Assembly (NCBI GenBank): GCA_902796455.1
Contig: CADBPH010000244.1
Location: forward strand, 1-9,744
DNA: 9,744 bases
From: an uncultured Bacteroidia bacterium
GTDB taxonomy: Bacteria; Bacteroidota; Bacteroidia; Bacteroidales; UBA932
Reading direction: 5' to 3'
Shown here: in pieces, positions 1-7,078 of the stretch
Layout of the letters: each line of letters starts with the position of its first letter
How positions within the stretch are numbered: position 1 is the first letter of the stretch
The notes under the pieces: model-generated
The model's input: the letters and a program-made list of their open reading frames with translations, nothing else
Database searches by the model: none
Told to the model about the DNA's origin: nothing
Position numbers and translations under genes: made by a program

Positions 1-31
1 AGCCGTAGCTACGTGACTGATGACAAAGGAG

Positions 32-49
32 AAAATGGCCGGAAAGGCC
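32..49 (-). terminator. Weak candidate terminator after the metallophosphoesterase
   Basis: Read on the minus strand, a 4-bp GGCC/GGCC stem with a 5-nt loop is followed by A and then TTTT, about 40 nt past the stop codon of the minus-strand metallophosphoesterase. The stem is short and the T-run is only four long, so this could be chance. It is the only hairpin-plus-T arrangement I see in the first 86 bases, which otherwise contain no supported gene. Confidence 0.25.
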
Positions 50-86
50 GCGAAAGAAACAAGAACGATTATTTTAAAACAGCTTC

Positions 87-1301
87 TTACCGGCGGACCG
101 GGAAAGAGAGCTTGTGCGTTTCTTTTCCGGACGGATCGGTCATCCGCAAGGAAATCTCCCGGCTGTCCGCATCTACGGTCATCAGCTCGACATTCTTGTT
201 GACCACGACGGGGAAATCGGCATTGGACGTACCGACAGGACAATAGCTGTACCGATGCTCATGGGCGCAGATCATCAGGTCGATCCCCGCCTCATTCAGG
301 ACCGGCACGAATAAGTCGCAGACCTGCTGGTCGCCCAGCCATCCTTTCTGCCGCGGCGGAATGTGGCTGAACACAATGCGGACTTTCGCATTCTTGAATG
401 CATCGGAAGCCGTCACCTGACGCAACCATTCCGCCTCTTCCCGCAAATGCTGCCCCGTACTCAACATCCCTTGATACTCGATGTCGCTGTCCGGCTTGTC
501 CTCGCCGCTGTCGAGTGCAATGAAAAAGAACTGTCCGTACTGGAAGGTGTAATACGTCCTGCCGCCCGGGAACTGATACCAGGAAAGCCAGCGGATCGCA
601 TCCAGGCCGCGGTATTCATGGTTGCCGCGCGTCACGTACAGCGGCGTTTCGTTCGCGAACAGCTCGGCGGCGCTTTTGAGGTAACTCTCCGCGATGTGCA
701 TCTCCCGGTTGATGACACTCGTCATGTCGCCGTTGAACACCACGAAATCATACTGTCCGCGCGCATCCTTGAAGAGTTCCCGCAATTCCTTGTCGTGCTC
801 GTGGATATCGTTCACGACCGCGAAGTGCAACTTGTCGTATTCCTCGCGCACGGTGGTCACCACAGGCGGTTTGGACCGGTAGACATCGGCCCCGTACGGC
901 TTGGTAAAAAGAATGTCCCGCTCGCCGTTGAAGGCACGCAACCCCTTCATCATGATGCGGTAACGATATCTTGTTCCAGGTTGCAGCCCGGTAATCCGCA
1001 CCGTATGGATCCGGGTAAGCGGGTTGATCCCGTTTCCCGTCATATCATAATACTTCGGCCGGTCTTCATGGTAGAAATGCGTCCCGTCGTCCGGGGCCAG
1101 TTCCACCCATCCCAAAGCATCGATATCCGAGACCCACATGACGGTGAACCCATCTGTCGTAACATTCTGGAGATAGGGCCCGCAGACGCATTTGACAGCG
1201 GAAGGAAGTTGTTTCAGCGCCGAATCGACTTGCGGCGCGTTCTGGGCATGGAGCGCGGCGGCGCAGAGAATAAGACTGACAAGTGCGAGAACCTTTTTCA
1301 T
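87..1301 (-). CDS. Secreted metallophosphoesterase with purple-acid-phosphatase-like N-terminal domain
   Basis: This 404-aa protein is predicted to be exported: residues 1-20 form a signal peptide ending LHA-Q. Residues about 36-135 resemble the fibronectin-like N-terminal domain of purple acid phosphatases, including a stretch reading TGLQPGTRYRYRI (104-116). The calcineurin-type metal-binding motifs follow in order: D165-x-H167, G191-D192, G226-N227-H228-E229, H313 and A346-H347-x-H349. These residues normally bind two metal ions and hydrolyse phosphomonoesters or phosphodiesters. The true purple acid phosphatase signatures are missing: GDxxY reads GDMTS and DxG reads DIH, so an Fe(III)-tyrosinate enzyme is unlikely. 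The usual GHxH reads AHEH. The start fits the signal peptide and lies about 30 nt downstream of a TATATTTG element. The gene is divergent from the glycerol-3-phosphate dehydrogenase-like gene. Family assignment is firm; the substrate is unknown. Confidence 0.9.
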   Translation of the reverse strand: MKKVLALVSLILCAAALHAQNAPQVDSALKQLPSAVKCVCGPYLQNVTTDGFTVMWVSDIDALGWVELAPDDGTHFYHEDRPKYYDMTGNGINPLTRIHTVRITGLQPGTRYRYRIMMKGLRAFNGERDILFTKPYGADVYRSKPPVVTTVREEYDKLHFAVVNDIHEHDKELRELFKDARGQYDFVVFNGDMTSVINREMHIAESYLKSAAELFANETPLYVTRGNHEYRGLDAIRWLSWYQFPGGRTYYTFQYGQFFFIALDSGEDKPDSDIEYQGMLSTGQHLREEAEWLRQVTASDAFKNAKVRIVFSHIPPRQKGWLGDQQVCDLFVPVLNEAGIDLMICAHEHRYSYCPVGTSNADFPVVVNKNVELMTVDADSREISLRMTDPSGKETHKLSFPVRR

Positions 1302-1332
1302 AAATGGCGGTTATTAAGTTTCCGTATTCATA

Positions 1333-1340
1333 CAAATATA
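1333..1340 (-). promoter_or_regulatory. Bacteroidetes -7 element for the metallophosphoesterase gene
   Basis: Read on the minus strand this is TATATTTG, an exact match to the Bacteroidetes primary sigma -7 consensus TAnnTTTG. It sits about 31 bp before the metallophosphoesterase start codon, predicting a leader of about 25 nt. No clean -33 TTG is present; a T-run at 1364-1370 (minus strand) is the nearest candidate, at a 23-bp spacing. Confidence 0.6.
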
Positions 1341-1343
1341 TGA

Positions 1344-1369
1344 TTTTTTACGGTCTTCCGAATAAAAAA
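1344..1369. promoter_or_regulatory. Dyad-symmetric element between two divergent promoters
   Basis: The shared spacer between the two -7 elements contains an inverted repeat: TTTTTTA (1344-1350), CGG (1351-1353), centre TCTT, CCG (1358-1360), AA, then TAAAAAA (1363-1369). It is symmetric apart from the two extra A residues. Neither predicted transcript contains it, so it would act as DNA, as an operator or as A-tract/T-tract promoter elements, and not as a terminator. No regulator gene is visible nearby. Confidence 0.4.
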
Positions 1370-1372
1370 ACG

Positions 1373-1380
1373 TATCTTTG
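1373..1380 (+). promoter_or_regulatory. Bacteroidetes -7 element for the gpsA-like operon
   Basis: TATCTTTG matches TAnnTTTG exactly. It predicts a transcript start near 1386 and a leader of about 67 nt before the ATG at 1453. A T-run at 1344-1349 lies 23 bp upstream in place of a clear -33 TTG, mirroring the divergent minus-strand promoter. A weak leader hairpin (GAAGG at 1390-1394 with CCTTC at 1406-1410) lies downstream. No Shine-Dalgarno sequence is seen before the ATG. Confidence 0.65.
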
Positions 1381-1452
1381 GATAGCTCCGAAGGGCCCAA
1401 CCGCTCCTTCAACCGAGCAATCCCGAAAGGAAATATCTATAAATCAATAAAG

Positions 1453-2505
1453 ATGAAAAAGACAATCACAATCATCGGATCAGGCATGATGGGCTCCGCC
1501 CTGGCCTTCCCCGCCATCGAGAACGGGAATGAGGTCCGCCTCGTCGGTACCCCGCTGGACAAAGAAATCATTGACGCTTGCCGCCGCACCGGGCAGCACC
1601 CGAAATTTGAACGGCCTTTCCCGGAAGGCGTCCAGTATTTCCAGTTCGAAGAATGGAAAAAGGCCGTGGAAGGCGCTGATTTCATTATCGGCGGCGTTTC
1701 CTCCTTCGGCGTGGACTGGTTCCTGGAAGAGGTGCTGGCGAAACTGGACCCGGCCATGCCGGTCCTTTCCGTCACCAAGGGGCTGATCAACCTGGAAGAC
1801 GGGACCCTCATCTCCTACCCCGACTACTGGGAGCGCGAATTGCTGAAAAAGGGTATCCAGCGGAAGATCAACGCCATCGGCGGTCCCTGTACCTCGTACG
1901 AACTGGTCTGGCATGACCAGACAGAGGTCGCCTTCTGCGGAAAAGATCCCGAAGTGCTCAAGATGATGAAAGCGGCCATGCAGACCTCCTACTACCATAT
2001 TTCCCTGACGAAAGATGTCATCGGACTGGAAAGCGCCGTCGCCCTGAAGAATGCCTATGCCCTGGGCGTCGCCATGACCATCGGCCTGGTCAACCGCCAA
2101 GGCGGACCCGACGCGGGCCTGCATTTCAACTCGCAGGCGGCCGCATTCTACCAGGCAACCAAGGAAATGATCAAGCTCCTGCGCATCCAGGGAGCCGACG
2201 AGGACAGTTCTGTCATCGGCATCGGAGACCTGTATGTCACCGTTTACGGCGGCCGGACCCGGAAAATCGGTATCCTGCTCGGCGAGGGGAAAACCTATGA
2301 TGAAGCGATGCAGATCCTCGCGGGCGTCACCCTGGAATCCATCGTCGTTACGCGGCGCGTCACCAAAGCTATCTACAAGAAAGCGGAACGCGGCCTGGTG
2401 GACCTGAAGGAATTCCCGCTCATGACCCACGTCAACGAGGTCCTGGAAGAAGGCAAGGATGCCGAACTCCCGTGGGAAGCCTTTACCTTCGAACATCTTT
2501 CATAA
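1453..2505 (+). CDS. NAD(P)-dependent glycerol-3-phosphate dehydrogenase-like protein
   Basis: This 350-aa protein has no signal peptide and is predicted to be cytosolic. The family reversibly reduces dihydroxyacetone phosphate to sn-glycerol-3-phosphate. An N-terminal Rossmann fold carries the dinucleotide motif G9-S-G11-M-M-G14. Further family landmarks are SVTKG (106-110, with K109), GGPCTSYE (143-150), an ALKN block with candidate catalytic K199, and GIGDLYVTVYGGRTRKIG (256-273), whose D259 and R268 match substrate-binding residues of eukaryotic-type GPD1. I chose the ATG at 1453 because it starts directly at the Rossmann strand (MKKTITIIGSG). The frame stays open up to a TTG at 1378, but that codon overlaps the -7 element. 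The next gene starts 15 bp downstream, indicating an operon. The sequence looks divergent from the housekeeping GpsA of Bacteroidales as I remember it, so a paralog with a related substrate is possible. Confidence 0.75.
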   Translation: MKKTITIIGSGMMGSALAFPAIENGNEVRLVGTPLDKEIIDACRRTGQHPKFERPFPEGVQYFQFEEWKKAVEGADFIIGGVSSFGVDWFLEEVLAKLDPAMPVLSVTKGLINLEDGTLISYPDYWERELLKKGIQRKINAIGGPCTSYELVWHDQTEVAFCGKDPEVLKMMKAAMQTSYYHISLTKDVIGLESAVALKNAYALGVAMTIGLVNRQGGPDAGLHFNSQAAAFYQATKEMIKLLRIQGADEDSSVIGIGDLYVTVYGGRTRKIGILLGEGKTYDEAMQILAGVTLESIVVTRRVTKAIYKKAERGLVDLKEFPLMTHVNEVLEEGKDAELPWEAFTFEHLS

Positions 2506-2520
2506 AGAGACGGGTAACCC

Positions 2521-5046
2521 ATGAGACGTGTTGCCCTCATTGCAGCCATTCTGCTGGGTGCTTTCCCGGCTTTGGGCGCCACTTCCGACGAGCCGGCGCC
2601 CAGGAAAGTATACATGAGTTTTGTGCTGCACGGCAACATGAATTATGACCGGTACGTCCGGACCACCATCTGGGAACAGTTTCCCGTCATTTACGATAAC
2701 CTGCTGGATTTCATGGACCTGCATCCCGATTTCAAGGGACAGGTCCAGTTTTCCGGGCAGACAGCCGGCTCCCTTCGGATCACTGCGCCGGACGTGCTGG
2801 AACATGCCCTGGCGCTGCAGCGGAAGGGACAGTTGAACTTTACCGGCACCTTCTATTCGGAGCCCGTCAATGTCAACATGGACGGGGAAACCAACTACCG
2901 CTGCGCCTGGCTGGGGACGAAAATCATTGAAAGCATCGCGGGGAAAACGGACGGTTTCTATCTCCAGGAACGGGCATACCACCCGCAACTGCCGTGGATC
3001 CTGAAAGAAAGCGGGGTTTCCTGGGTCCCGGTCATTGCCGGAGACGATGTGTTCCGGCCCTTCCGCCTCCGGGGAATGGACGGATCTCATTCCGTTTGCG
3101 TGCCCACCTCCCGGGAGAACCTGATGGAGAAGATCGCACGTGCACCGGAGAATGCCCTGATCGTGATTGAAGAGGATTATGAAATCCCGCAGCACTTCAC
3201 GGACACCTATGCAAAGGTGTCCCGTTTCAACGCAGAACATCCTGATATCCAAGTAGAATGGATTACTGTTAAAGAATACATCGACCGGTTCGGGCTGGGA
3301 GAGGAACAGTATGTGGACCATCGGGTGAAAGCGCGCAGCCCCGAGAACGGGACCTATTCCAGGTGGACGGCGGACCCGCTCGATATCCGGGTGCAAGAAG
3401 CGACGAATGCGGCCATGGCGGATTTCCGGGCCGCAAAAATCATGAACACCCTGATGTCCGCCTGTGCGGGAGGGCCTGCAGACGTTCCTTTTGATCAGGC
3501 CGGAATCCTGCTGGAACGCGACCCGCTCGCCTGGAATATCGAGAACACCGACCTCTATCCGGAAATCGAAGAGCGCTTCCTCTGCCGCGACGGACAGGTC
3601 ACCGTCCTTTCCAAAGCGGAACACCTGCTCCTCTGGGCGGTCAACAGCGATGCAAAAGGCTGGGATCCCCTGTACGAACGGCGCAGGGAGCGGGTCTGGT
3701 CCCTCCATGCCAGTTCCCGTCTTTCCCGGGCGCTGATCGACCAATCCCTGGACCGGATTGCCTCCCGGATCCGGCTGAAAGGCTACGACAAGTACTATCT
3801 GGTTGCATCCCTGGAACAAGCCCGCACTGAGACCCTTACGCTGGAAGAAGATTTCCCCTGCCGCTATTTCGACTATGCTTCCGGCAAGCCGCTCTCCGCG
3901 ACATCCTTTTCCGCCGGCGGCAAGGTCCGCCATGAAGTAGACGTGCCGCTCCCCGCCTTCGGGTACAAGGTGATCGCTGCCCGGCGGGTGGAAACCGCGG
4001 ACAATCCGGCCTGGAAGCCGGGCGCATCCATTGAAGCGGACGGCATCCGGCTCACGGCACAGGGGGACAAGACCCTGGTCGAGCGGGAAGGAAAGAAGAT
4101 GGAAATCTCGCTGAATCCGTTCTTGGTCAAGGCCTTGGCGGAAGTCACGCAGGGGAAGGACGATGCCGCCTGGCGGCCCGCCGCCCCTTATGGACCGGTC
4201 CGGACGGAAGTCCGGACGCTGAATGGGGCGCAGCAACTGCGCATCCTCCGGCAACCGGATTGGCAAGTCCATCTGGAACAAGTATTTACCCTCCGCGACG
4301 GGAACATCGCCTGTGACCTTTCCTTTACCTTCCCCAATCCCTGCCTGGTCCGGCAGCACGGAGAATTCCAGGGAAGGAAATACCTGCCGGGAGGCCTGGA
4401 CCTGGTGCTGAAAACCTTCCGGAGCGGAACCCCGTGGTTTGACATCCCCTTCGGTATCTCACAAGGCACAGACGGGGTCAGTTATCTGTGCCCCCTGAGC
4501 ACTTGTTTCCTGCAGCAGGAGGACGGCGGCATCGTCGTGTCCCCGCAGACTGGCGAACAGGCTTTCCGTGTCGATGCAGAGAAGGGCGAAATCACTGTCT
4601 ATCTGGGCTCTTCCACGACATCCGGCCCCATCCATGATGTCGGCCTGACCTTCGACACCCCGACCCATGTGACCCATGAACCGGCCTGGTACAGCGAGCC
4701 CTTCCACGGGACTTACACGCACCGAATCCTCTTCCGGCCTTTTGACGGCGCCTGGGAAACCGCTCATGTTCCCCTGATTTTCAGGAACTTCTCAACACCG
4801 GTTTATGTCCGTGCCTGTCCGGGTGGCACCCGTGCAGCCGGCTCCCGCCTGCCGGCCGGACAATCCTTCCTGGACATGGAAGCACCGGACGTCGACATCA
4901 CCATGATGGATGTCCTTCCGGACGGCCGCCTGATGCTGCGCCTGAACGGGCGGACGGGGAAGACCACGCCTGTCCACCTGGAAATCGGAGGGAAGACCCT
5001 CGACTGCGTCGTCCCGCCCTACGGAATCCTTACAGAAACCCTATAA
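2521..5046 (+). CDS. Secreted GH57/GH38-superfamily glycoside hydrolase-like protein
   Basis: This 841-aa protein has a signal peptide at residues 1-20 (ending ALGA). Residues about 29-260 resemble the seven-stranded barrel of GH57/GH38-type hydrolases. Matches to GH57 conserved regions are LHGNMNYDRY (36-45, H37), GQLNFTGTFYSEP (103-115), a WLxER-like block GFYLQERAYHP (145-155) whose E150 aligns with the GH57 nucleophile, and IEEDYE (216-221) whose D219 may be the acid/base. Residues 277-311 (GTYSRW with the following helix) recall the helical segment after the GH38 catalytic domain. Residues about 440-841 look like beta-sandwich domains of the alpha-mannosidase C-terminal type; VPLPAFGYKVIAARR (475-489) is typical. 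Family and inverting or retaining mechanism cannot be fixed from sequence alone. It lies 15 bp after the dehydrogenase gene and 13 bp before a GH99-like gene, which favours an alpha-mannoside-type or related glycan as substrate. That is inference. Confidence 0.65.
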   Translation: MRRVALIAAILLGAFPALGATSDEPAPRKVYMSFVLHGNMNYDRYVRTTIWEQFPVIYDNLLDFMDLHPDFKGQVQFSGQTAGSLRITAPDVLEHALALQRKGQLNFTGTFYSEPVNVNMDGETNYRCAWLGTKIIESIAGKTDGFYLQERAYHPQLPWILKESGVSWVPVIAGDDVFRPFRLRGMDGSHSVCVPTSRENLMEKIARAPENALIVIEEDYEIPQHFTDTYAKVSRFNAEHPDIQVEWITVKEYIDRFGLGEEQYVDHRVKARSPENGTYSRWTADPLDIRVQEATNAAMADFRAAKIMNTLMSACAGGPADVPFDQAGILLERDPLAWNIENTDLYPEIEERFLCRDGQVTVLSKAEHLLLWAVNSDAKGWDPLYERRRERVWSLHASSRLSRALIDQSLDRIASRIRLKGYDKYYLVASLEQARTETLTLEEDFPCRYFDYASGKPLSATSFSAGGKVRHEVDVPLPAFGYKVIAARRVETADNPAWKPGASIEADGIRLTAQGDKTLVEREGKKMEISLNPFLVKALAEVTQGKDDAAWRPAAPYGPVRTEVRTLNGAQQLRILRQPDWQVHLEQVFTLRDGNIACDLSFTFPNPCLVRQHGEFQGRKYLPGGLDLVLKTFRSGTPWFDIPFGISQGTDGVSYLCPLSTCFLQQEDGGIVVSPQTGEQAFRVDAEKGEITVYLGSSTTSGPIHDVGLTFDTPTHVTHEPAWYSEPFHGTYTHRILFRPFDGAWETAHVPLIFRNFSTPVYVRACPGGTRAAGSRLPAGQSFLDMEAPDVDITMMDVLPDGRLMLRLNGRTGKTTPVHLEIGGKTLDCVVPPYGILTETL

Positions 5047-5059
5047 CGGCTATTGAGTC

Positions 5060-6223
5060 ATGAAAAAGTTCCTGATCTTCTCCCTCTGCTGCCTGCTGCT
5101 GACCGGCCGGCTGGACGCGCAGCGCCGCTATGACGTCGCCGCTTATCTGTATCCCGCCTATGTGGCGGATGATCCGCGCCTGAGGCCGTTCTGGCCCATG
5201 GGGATCGGCGAGTGGGAAACCGTGCTCACGATGCAGCAGCGCAACCCGGGACATTACTGGGACCGGCATCCGCTCTGGGGATACATCAACGAGGCGGATC
5301 CCGCCGTCATGGAAATGGAAATCGACCAGGCGACCGGCCACGGGATCAATGTCTTCATTTTCGACTGGTACTGGTTCGACGGCAGGCCGTTCATGGAAAC
5401 GACCCTGACCAACGGCTTCCTGAAAGCCCGCAACCGCGATAAGATGCAGTTTTACCTGATGTGGGCGAACCATGATGTCGTCAATACCTGGGACACACGC
5501 ATTTCCCGCCTGCGGGAGAAAAATGTGATCTGGACGGGGAAGATCGACCGGGATGAATTCGAGAAAATCTGCCGGCGGAACATCGAATTGTTTTTCAAGC
5601 AGCCGAATTATTACAAGATCGACGGCAAGCCTGTTTTCATGATCTACGACGTGAAGAATTTCATCGAGGGCCTCGGCGGAGTGGAACAGGCTGCGGACGC
5701 CGTCAAATGGTTCCGGAAAGAAGTGAAGAAGGCCGGATTCCCCGGCCTGGACCTCCAGTTCACCATGTGGGCGCCCAACCTCAACTACAGCGGGTTCGAT
5801 GCCGGGAAAGCTGAAAAGCCCGAGGAGGCGCTGATCCGGAAAGTCGGCTTCACGAGTTCCTCCCATTACCAGTTCGTCCATTTCCTGAACGTCAATGACA
5901 CCTATCCCGCCATTGTGGAAAGGGCTGTGGCCGAATGGGATAAGATTGACAAGGCCTTCAGCGTCCCGTATTATCCGCATGTCAGCATCGGCTGGGACAA
6001 CAGTCCCCGCGTCAGGGAGAGTGCCGTCGTCCGGGACAACACGCCTGAAAATTTCGAAAAGGCACTGCGCGCGGCGAAAGACTACCTCGACCGGCATCCC
6101 GACCGGCATCCGCTCATCACGGTCAACAGCTGGAACGAATGGACGGAGACCAGCTACCTCCAGCCGGACGACCTCTATGGCTATGGTTACCTGGAAGCCG
6201 TCCGCCGGGTTTTCGGACAATGA
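5060..6223 (+). CDS. Secreted GH99-like (WbsX-domain) protein, putative endo-acting glycosidase
   Basis: This 387-aa protein has a signal peptide at residues 1-20 (ending RLDA-Q). The remainder matches the WbsX/GH99-like family along its whole length: AAYLYPAYVADD (27-38), GEWE (50-53), PGHYWDRHPLWGY (63-75), FIFDWYWFDG (99-108), ANHD (136-139), KPVFMIYD (190-197), and the C-terminal block NSWNEWTETSYLQPD (356-370) followed by YGYGYLEA. E360 and E363 have the E-x-x-E spacing of the two essential glutamates in GH99 endo-alpha-mannosidases. GH99 enzymes cut within alpha-mannan or glucosylmannose. Many WbsX-domain proteins sit in O-antigen loci without known activity, so hydrolysis is inferred. 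Export and the neighbouring GH57/GH38-like gene support degradation over synthesis. A perfect in-frame 12-bp tandem duplication encodes DRHP twice (344-351). The start is supported by the signal peptide. Confidence 0.8.
   Translation: MKKFLIFSLCCLLLTGRLDAQRRYDVAAYLYPAYVADDPRLRPFWPMGIGEWETVLTMQQRNPGHYWDRHPLWGYINEADPAVMEMEIDQATGHGINVFIFDWYWFDGRPFMETTLTNGFLKARNRDKMQFYLMWANHDVVNTWDTRISRLREKNVIWTGKIDRDEFEKICRRNIELFFKQPNYYKIDGKPVFMIYDVKNFIEGLGGVEQAADAVKWFRKEVKKAGFPGLDLQFTMWAPNLNYSGFDAGKAEKPEEALIRKVGFTSSSHYQFVHFLNVNDTYPAIVERAVAEWDKIDKAFSVPYYPHVSIGWDNSPRVRESAVVRDNTPENFEKALRAAKDYLDRHPDRHPLITVNSWNEWTETSYLQPDDLYGYGYLEAVRRVFGQ
6088..6111 (+). repeat. Perfect 12-bp tandem duplication inside the GH99-like gene
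   Basis: The unit CGACCGGCATCC occurs twice head to tail (6088-6099 and 6100-6111), giving DRHPDRHP in frame. It lies between the last helix and the catalytic NSWNEW block. A related copy of the same codons occurs at 5262-5272 in the same gene (DRHPLWG). Confidence 0.85.
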
Positions 6224-6273
6224 TTGTATCAACGCATAAACAAATTAATAATCAACTATTTCTATCTATTTTC

Positions 6274-7077
6274 ATGAAACGGATCACTCTGATTCTCTCA
6301 GCGGCACTTCTGTTGACAGGTGCGCTGATGAATGCCCAGCCCAAAGTCGTCGGACACCGGGGCTGCCGGTTCGCCGGACCGTACGAAAACACCATCGCTT
6401 CCCTGAAGGTCGCCCAGGAAGCCGGCGTCGACTGTGTCGAATATGATGTGCACCTGACGGCGGACGACCATATCGTCGTCTTTCACGGGCCGAAGACGCC
6501 CGGCCAGGAAGGAAAGGATATCCGGCGGATGACCTTCAAGGAGGTCCGGGCCGTCGTCCTCCCGGGCGGGCACCAGATCCCGACCCTCGAAGAATGGTTT
6601 GCACAGGCCCGGAAGACCCCCGGCATCAAGATGATCATGGAGATCAAGACTCAGTTGACCAAGGAAAAAGAGACGTTGCTGGTTGAAAAAGCCATCGCGA
6701 CCGTGCGGCGCGAGAAGATGGAGAATCAGGCGGAATACACATCCTTCGGGAAATGGATATGCGAAGAACTCCACCGGGTCGACCCCGCGGTCAAGGTCAT
6801 TTTCCTTGCCAGTGATGTCTTCGTCCCGGATGCCGCTTATGCCAAGAAAATGGGTTACAACGGGATCTCATACAATCTGGACGGCTTCATGAACAACCCG
6901 CACATCGTAGAGCAGGCCAAGGAACTCGGCATTGAGACCACCCTTTGGCTGGTCAACGATTTCGAGGTCGCCGACTGGGCCATCCTGCATGGCATCGATT
7001 ACATTTCCACGGACCATCCGGAAAAACTGGTGCCTTATATCAAGGCCGTCAAAACCTATCGCAGCACCGGTAAATAA
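6274..7077 (+). CDS. Secreted glycerophosphodiester phosphodiesterase
   Basis: This 267-aa protein has a signal peptide at residues 1-21 (MNA-Q). The family hydrolyses glycerophosphodiesters to sn-glycerol-3-phosphate and an alcohol in a metal-dependent TIM barrel. Visible landmarks are H28-R29-G (catalytic His), YENT (37-40), VEYDVHLT (55-62, with metal-ligand candidates E56 and D58), VVFHG (68-72, second catalytic His H71), MEIK (122-125) and the C-terminal TLWLVND and ISTDHPEKL (244-252). The usual FHD reads FHG, a common type of variation in the family. Length is normal for the family. I chose the ATG at 6274 because the signal peptide begins there; upstream codons in the same frame overlap the preceding gene. 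The gap after the GH99-like gene is 50 bp of AT-rich DNA without an obvious TAnnTTTG promoter, so cotranscription is likely. Product and pathway fit the dehydrogenase at the head of the operon. Confidence 0.9.
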   Translation: MKRITLILSAALLLTGALMNAQPKVVGHRGCRFAGPYENTIASLKVAQEAGVDCVEYDVHLTADDHIVVFHGPKTPGQEGKDIRRMTFKEVRAVVLPGGHQIPTLEEWFAQARKTPGIKMIMEIKTQLTKEKETLLVEKAIATVRREKMENQAEYTSFGKWICEELHRVDPAVKVIFLASDVFVPDAAYAKKMGYNGISYNLDGFMNNPHIVEQAKELGIETTLWLVNDFEVADWAILHGIDYISTDHPEKLVPYIKAVKTYRSTGK

Positions 7078-7078
7078 C

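Noticed and set aside
4..13. 10-bp perfect palindrome CGTAGCTACG at the left edge
   Set aside because: It is too short and too close to the edge to interpret; palindromes of this size arise by chance and there is no associated T-run or promoter.
20..202. Short plus-strand frame beginning near an AAAGGAG-like sequence
   Set aside because: The purine-rich stretch looks like a Shine-Dalgarno site, but this lineage does not seem to use one. The frame overlaps the metallophosphoesterase C-terminus by more than 100 bases and becomes Arg/Ser-rich shadow sequence.
363..1343. 326-codon plus-strand open frame opposite the metallophosphoesterase
   Set aside because: It overlaps the minus-strand promoter region and has no recognisable motif, while the minus frame carries all five metallophosphoesterase motifs.
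1378..1452. N-terminal extension of the dehydrogenase from a TTG codon
   Set aside because: The TTG overlaps the -7 promoter element, so it could not be in the transcript, and the Rossmann fold starts at the ATG at 1453.
1480..2496. 338-codon minus-strand open frame opposite the dehydrogenase gene
   Set aside because: It is an antisense shadow; the plus strand has the Rossmann motif and substrate-binding blocks.
2500..4359. 619-codon open frame on the minus strand opposite the GH57/GH38-like gene
   Set aside because: It is a codon-bias shadow: the plus frame has a signal peptide and recognisable motifs, whereas the antisense protein has low-complexity Gly/Arg/Pro/Phe composition and no recognisable domain.
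5030..6232. 400-codon minus-strand open frame opposite the GH99-like gene
   Set aside because: The plus strand matches the WbsX/GH99-like family along its whole length; the antisense frame shows no family features.
6224..6273. Possible separate promoter in the AT-rich gap before the phosphodiesterase gene
   Set aside because: No TAnnTTTG element with a suitable upstream TTG is present; the nearest sequence, TATCTATT, lacks the TTTG core.
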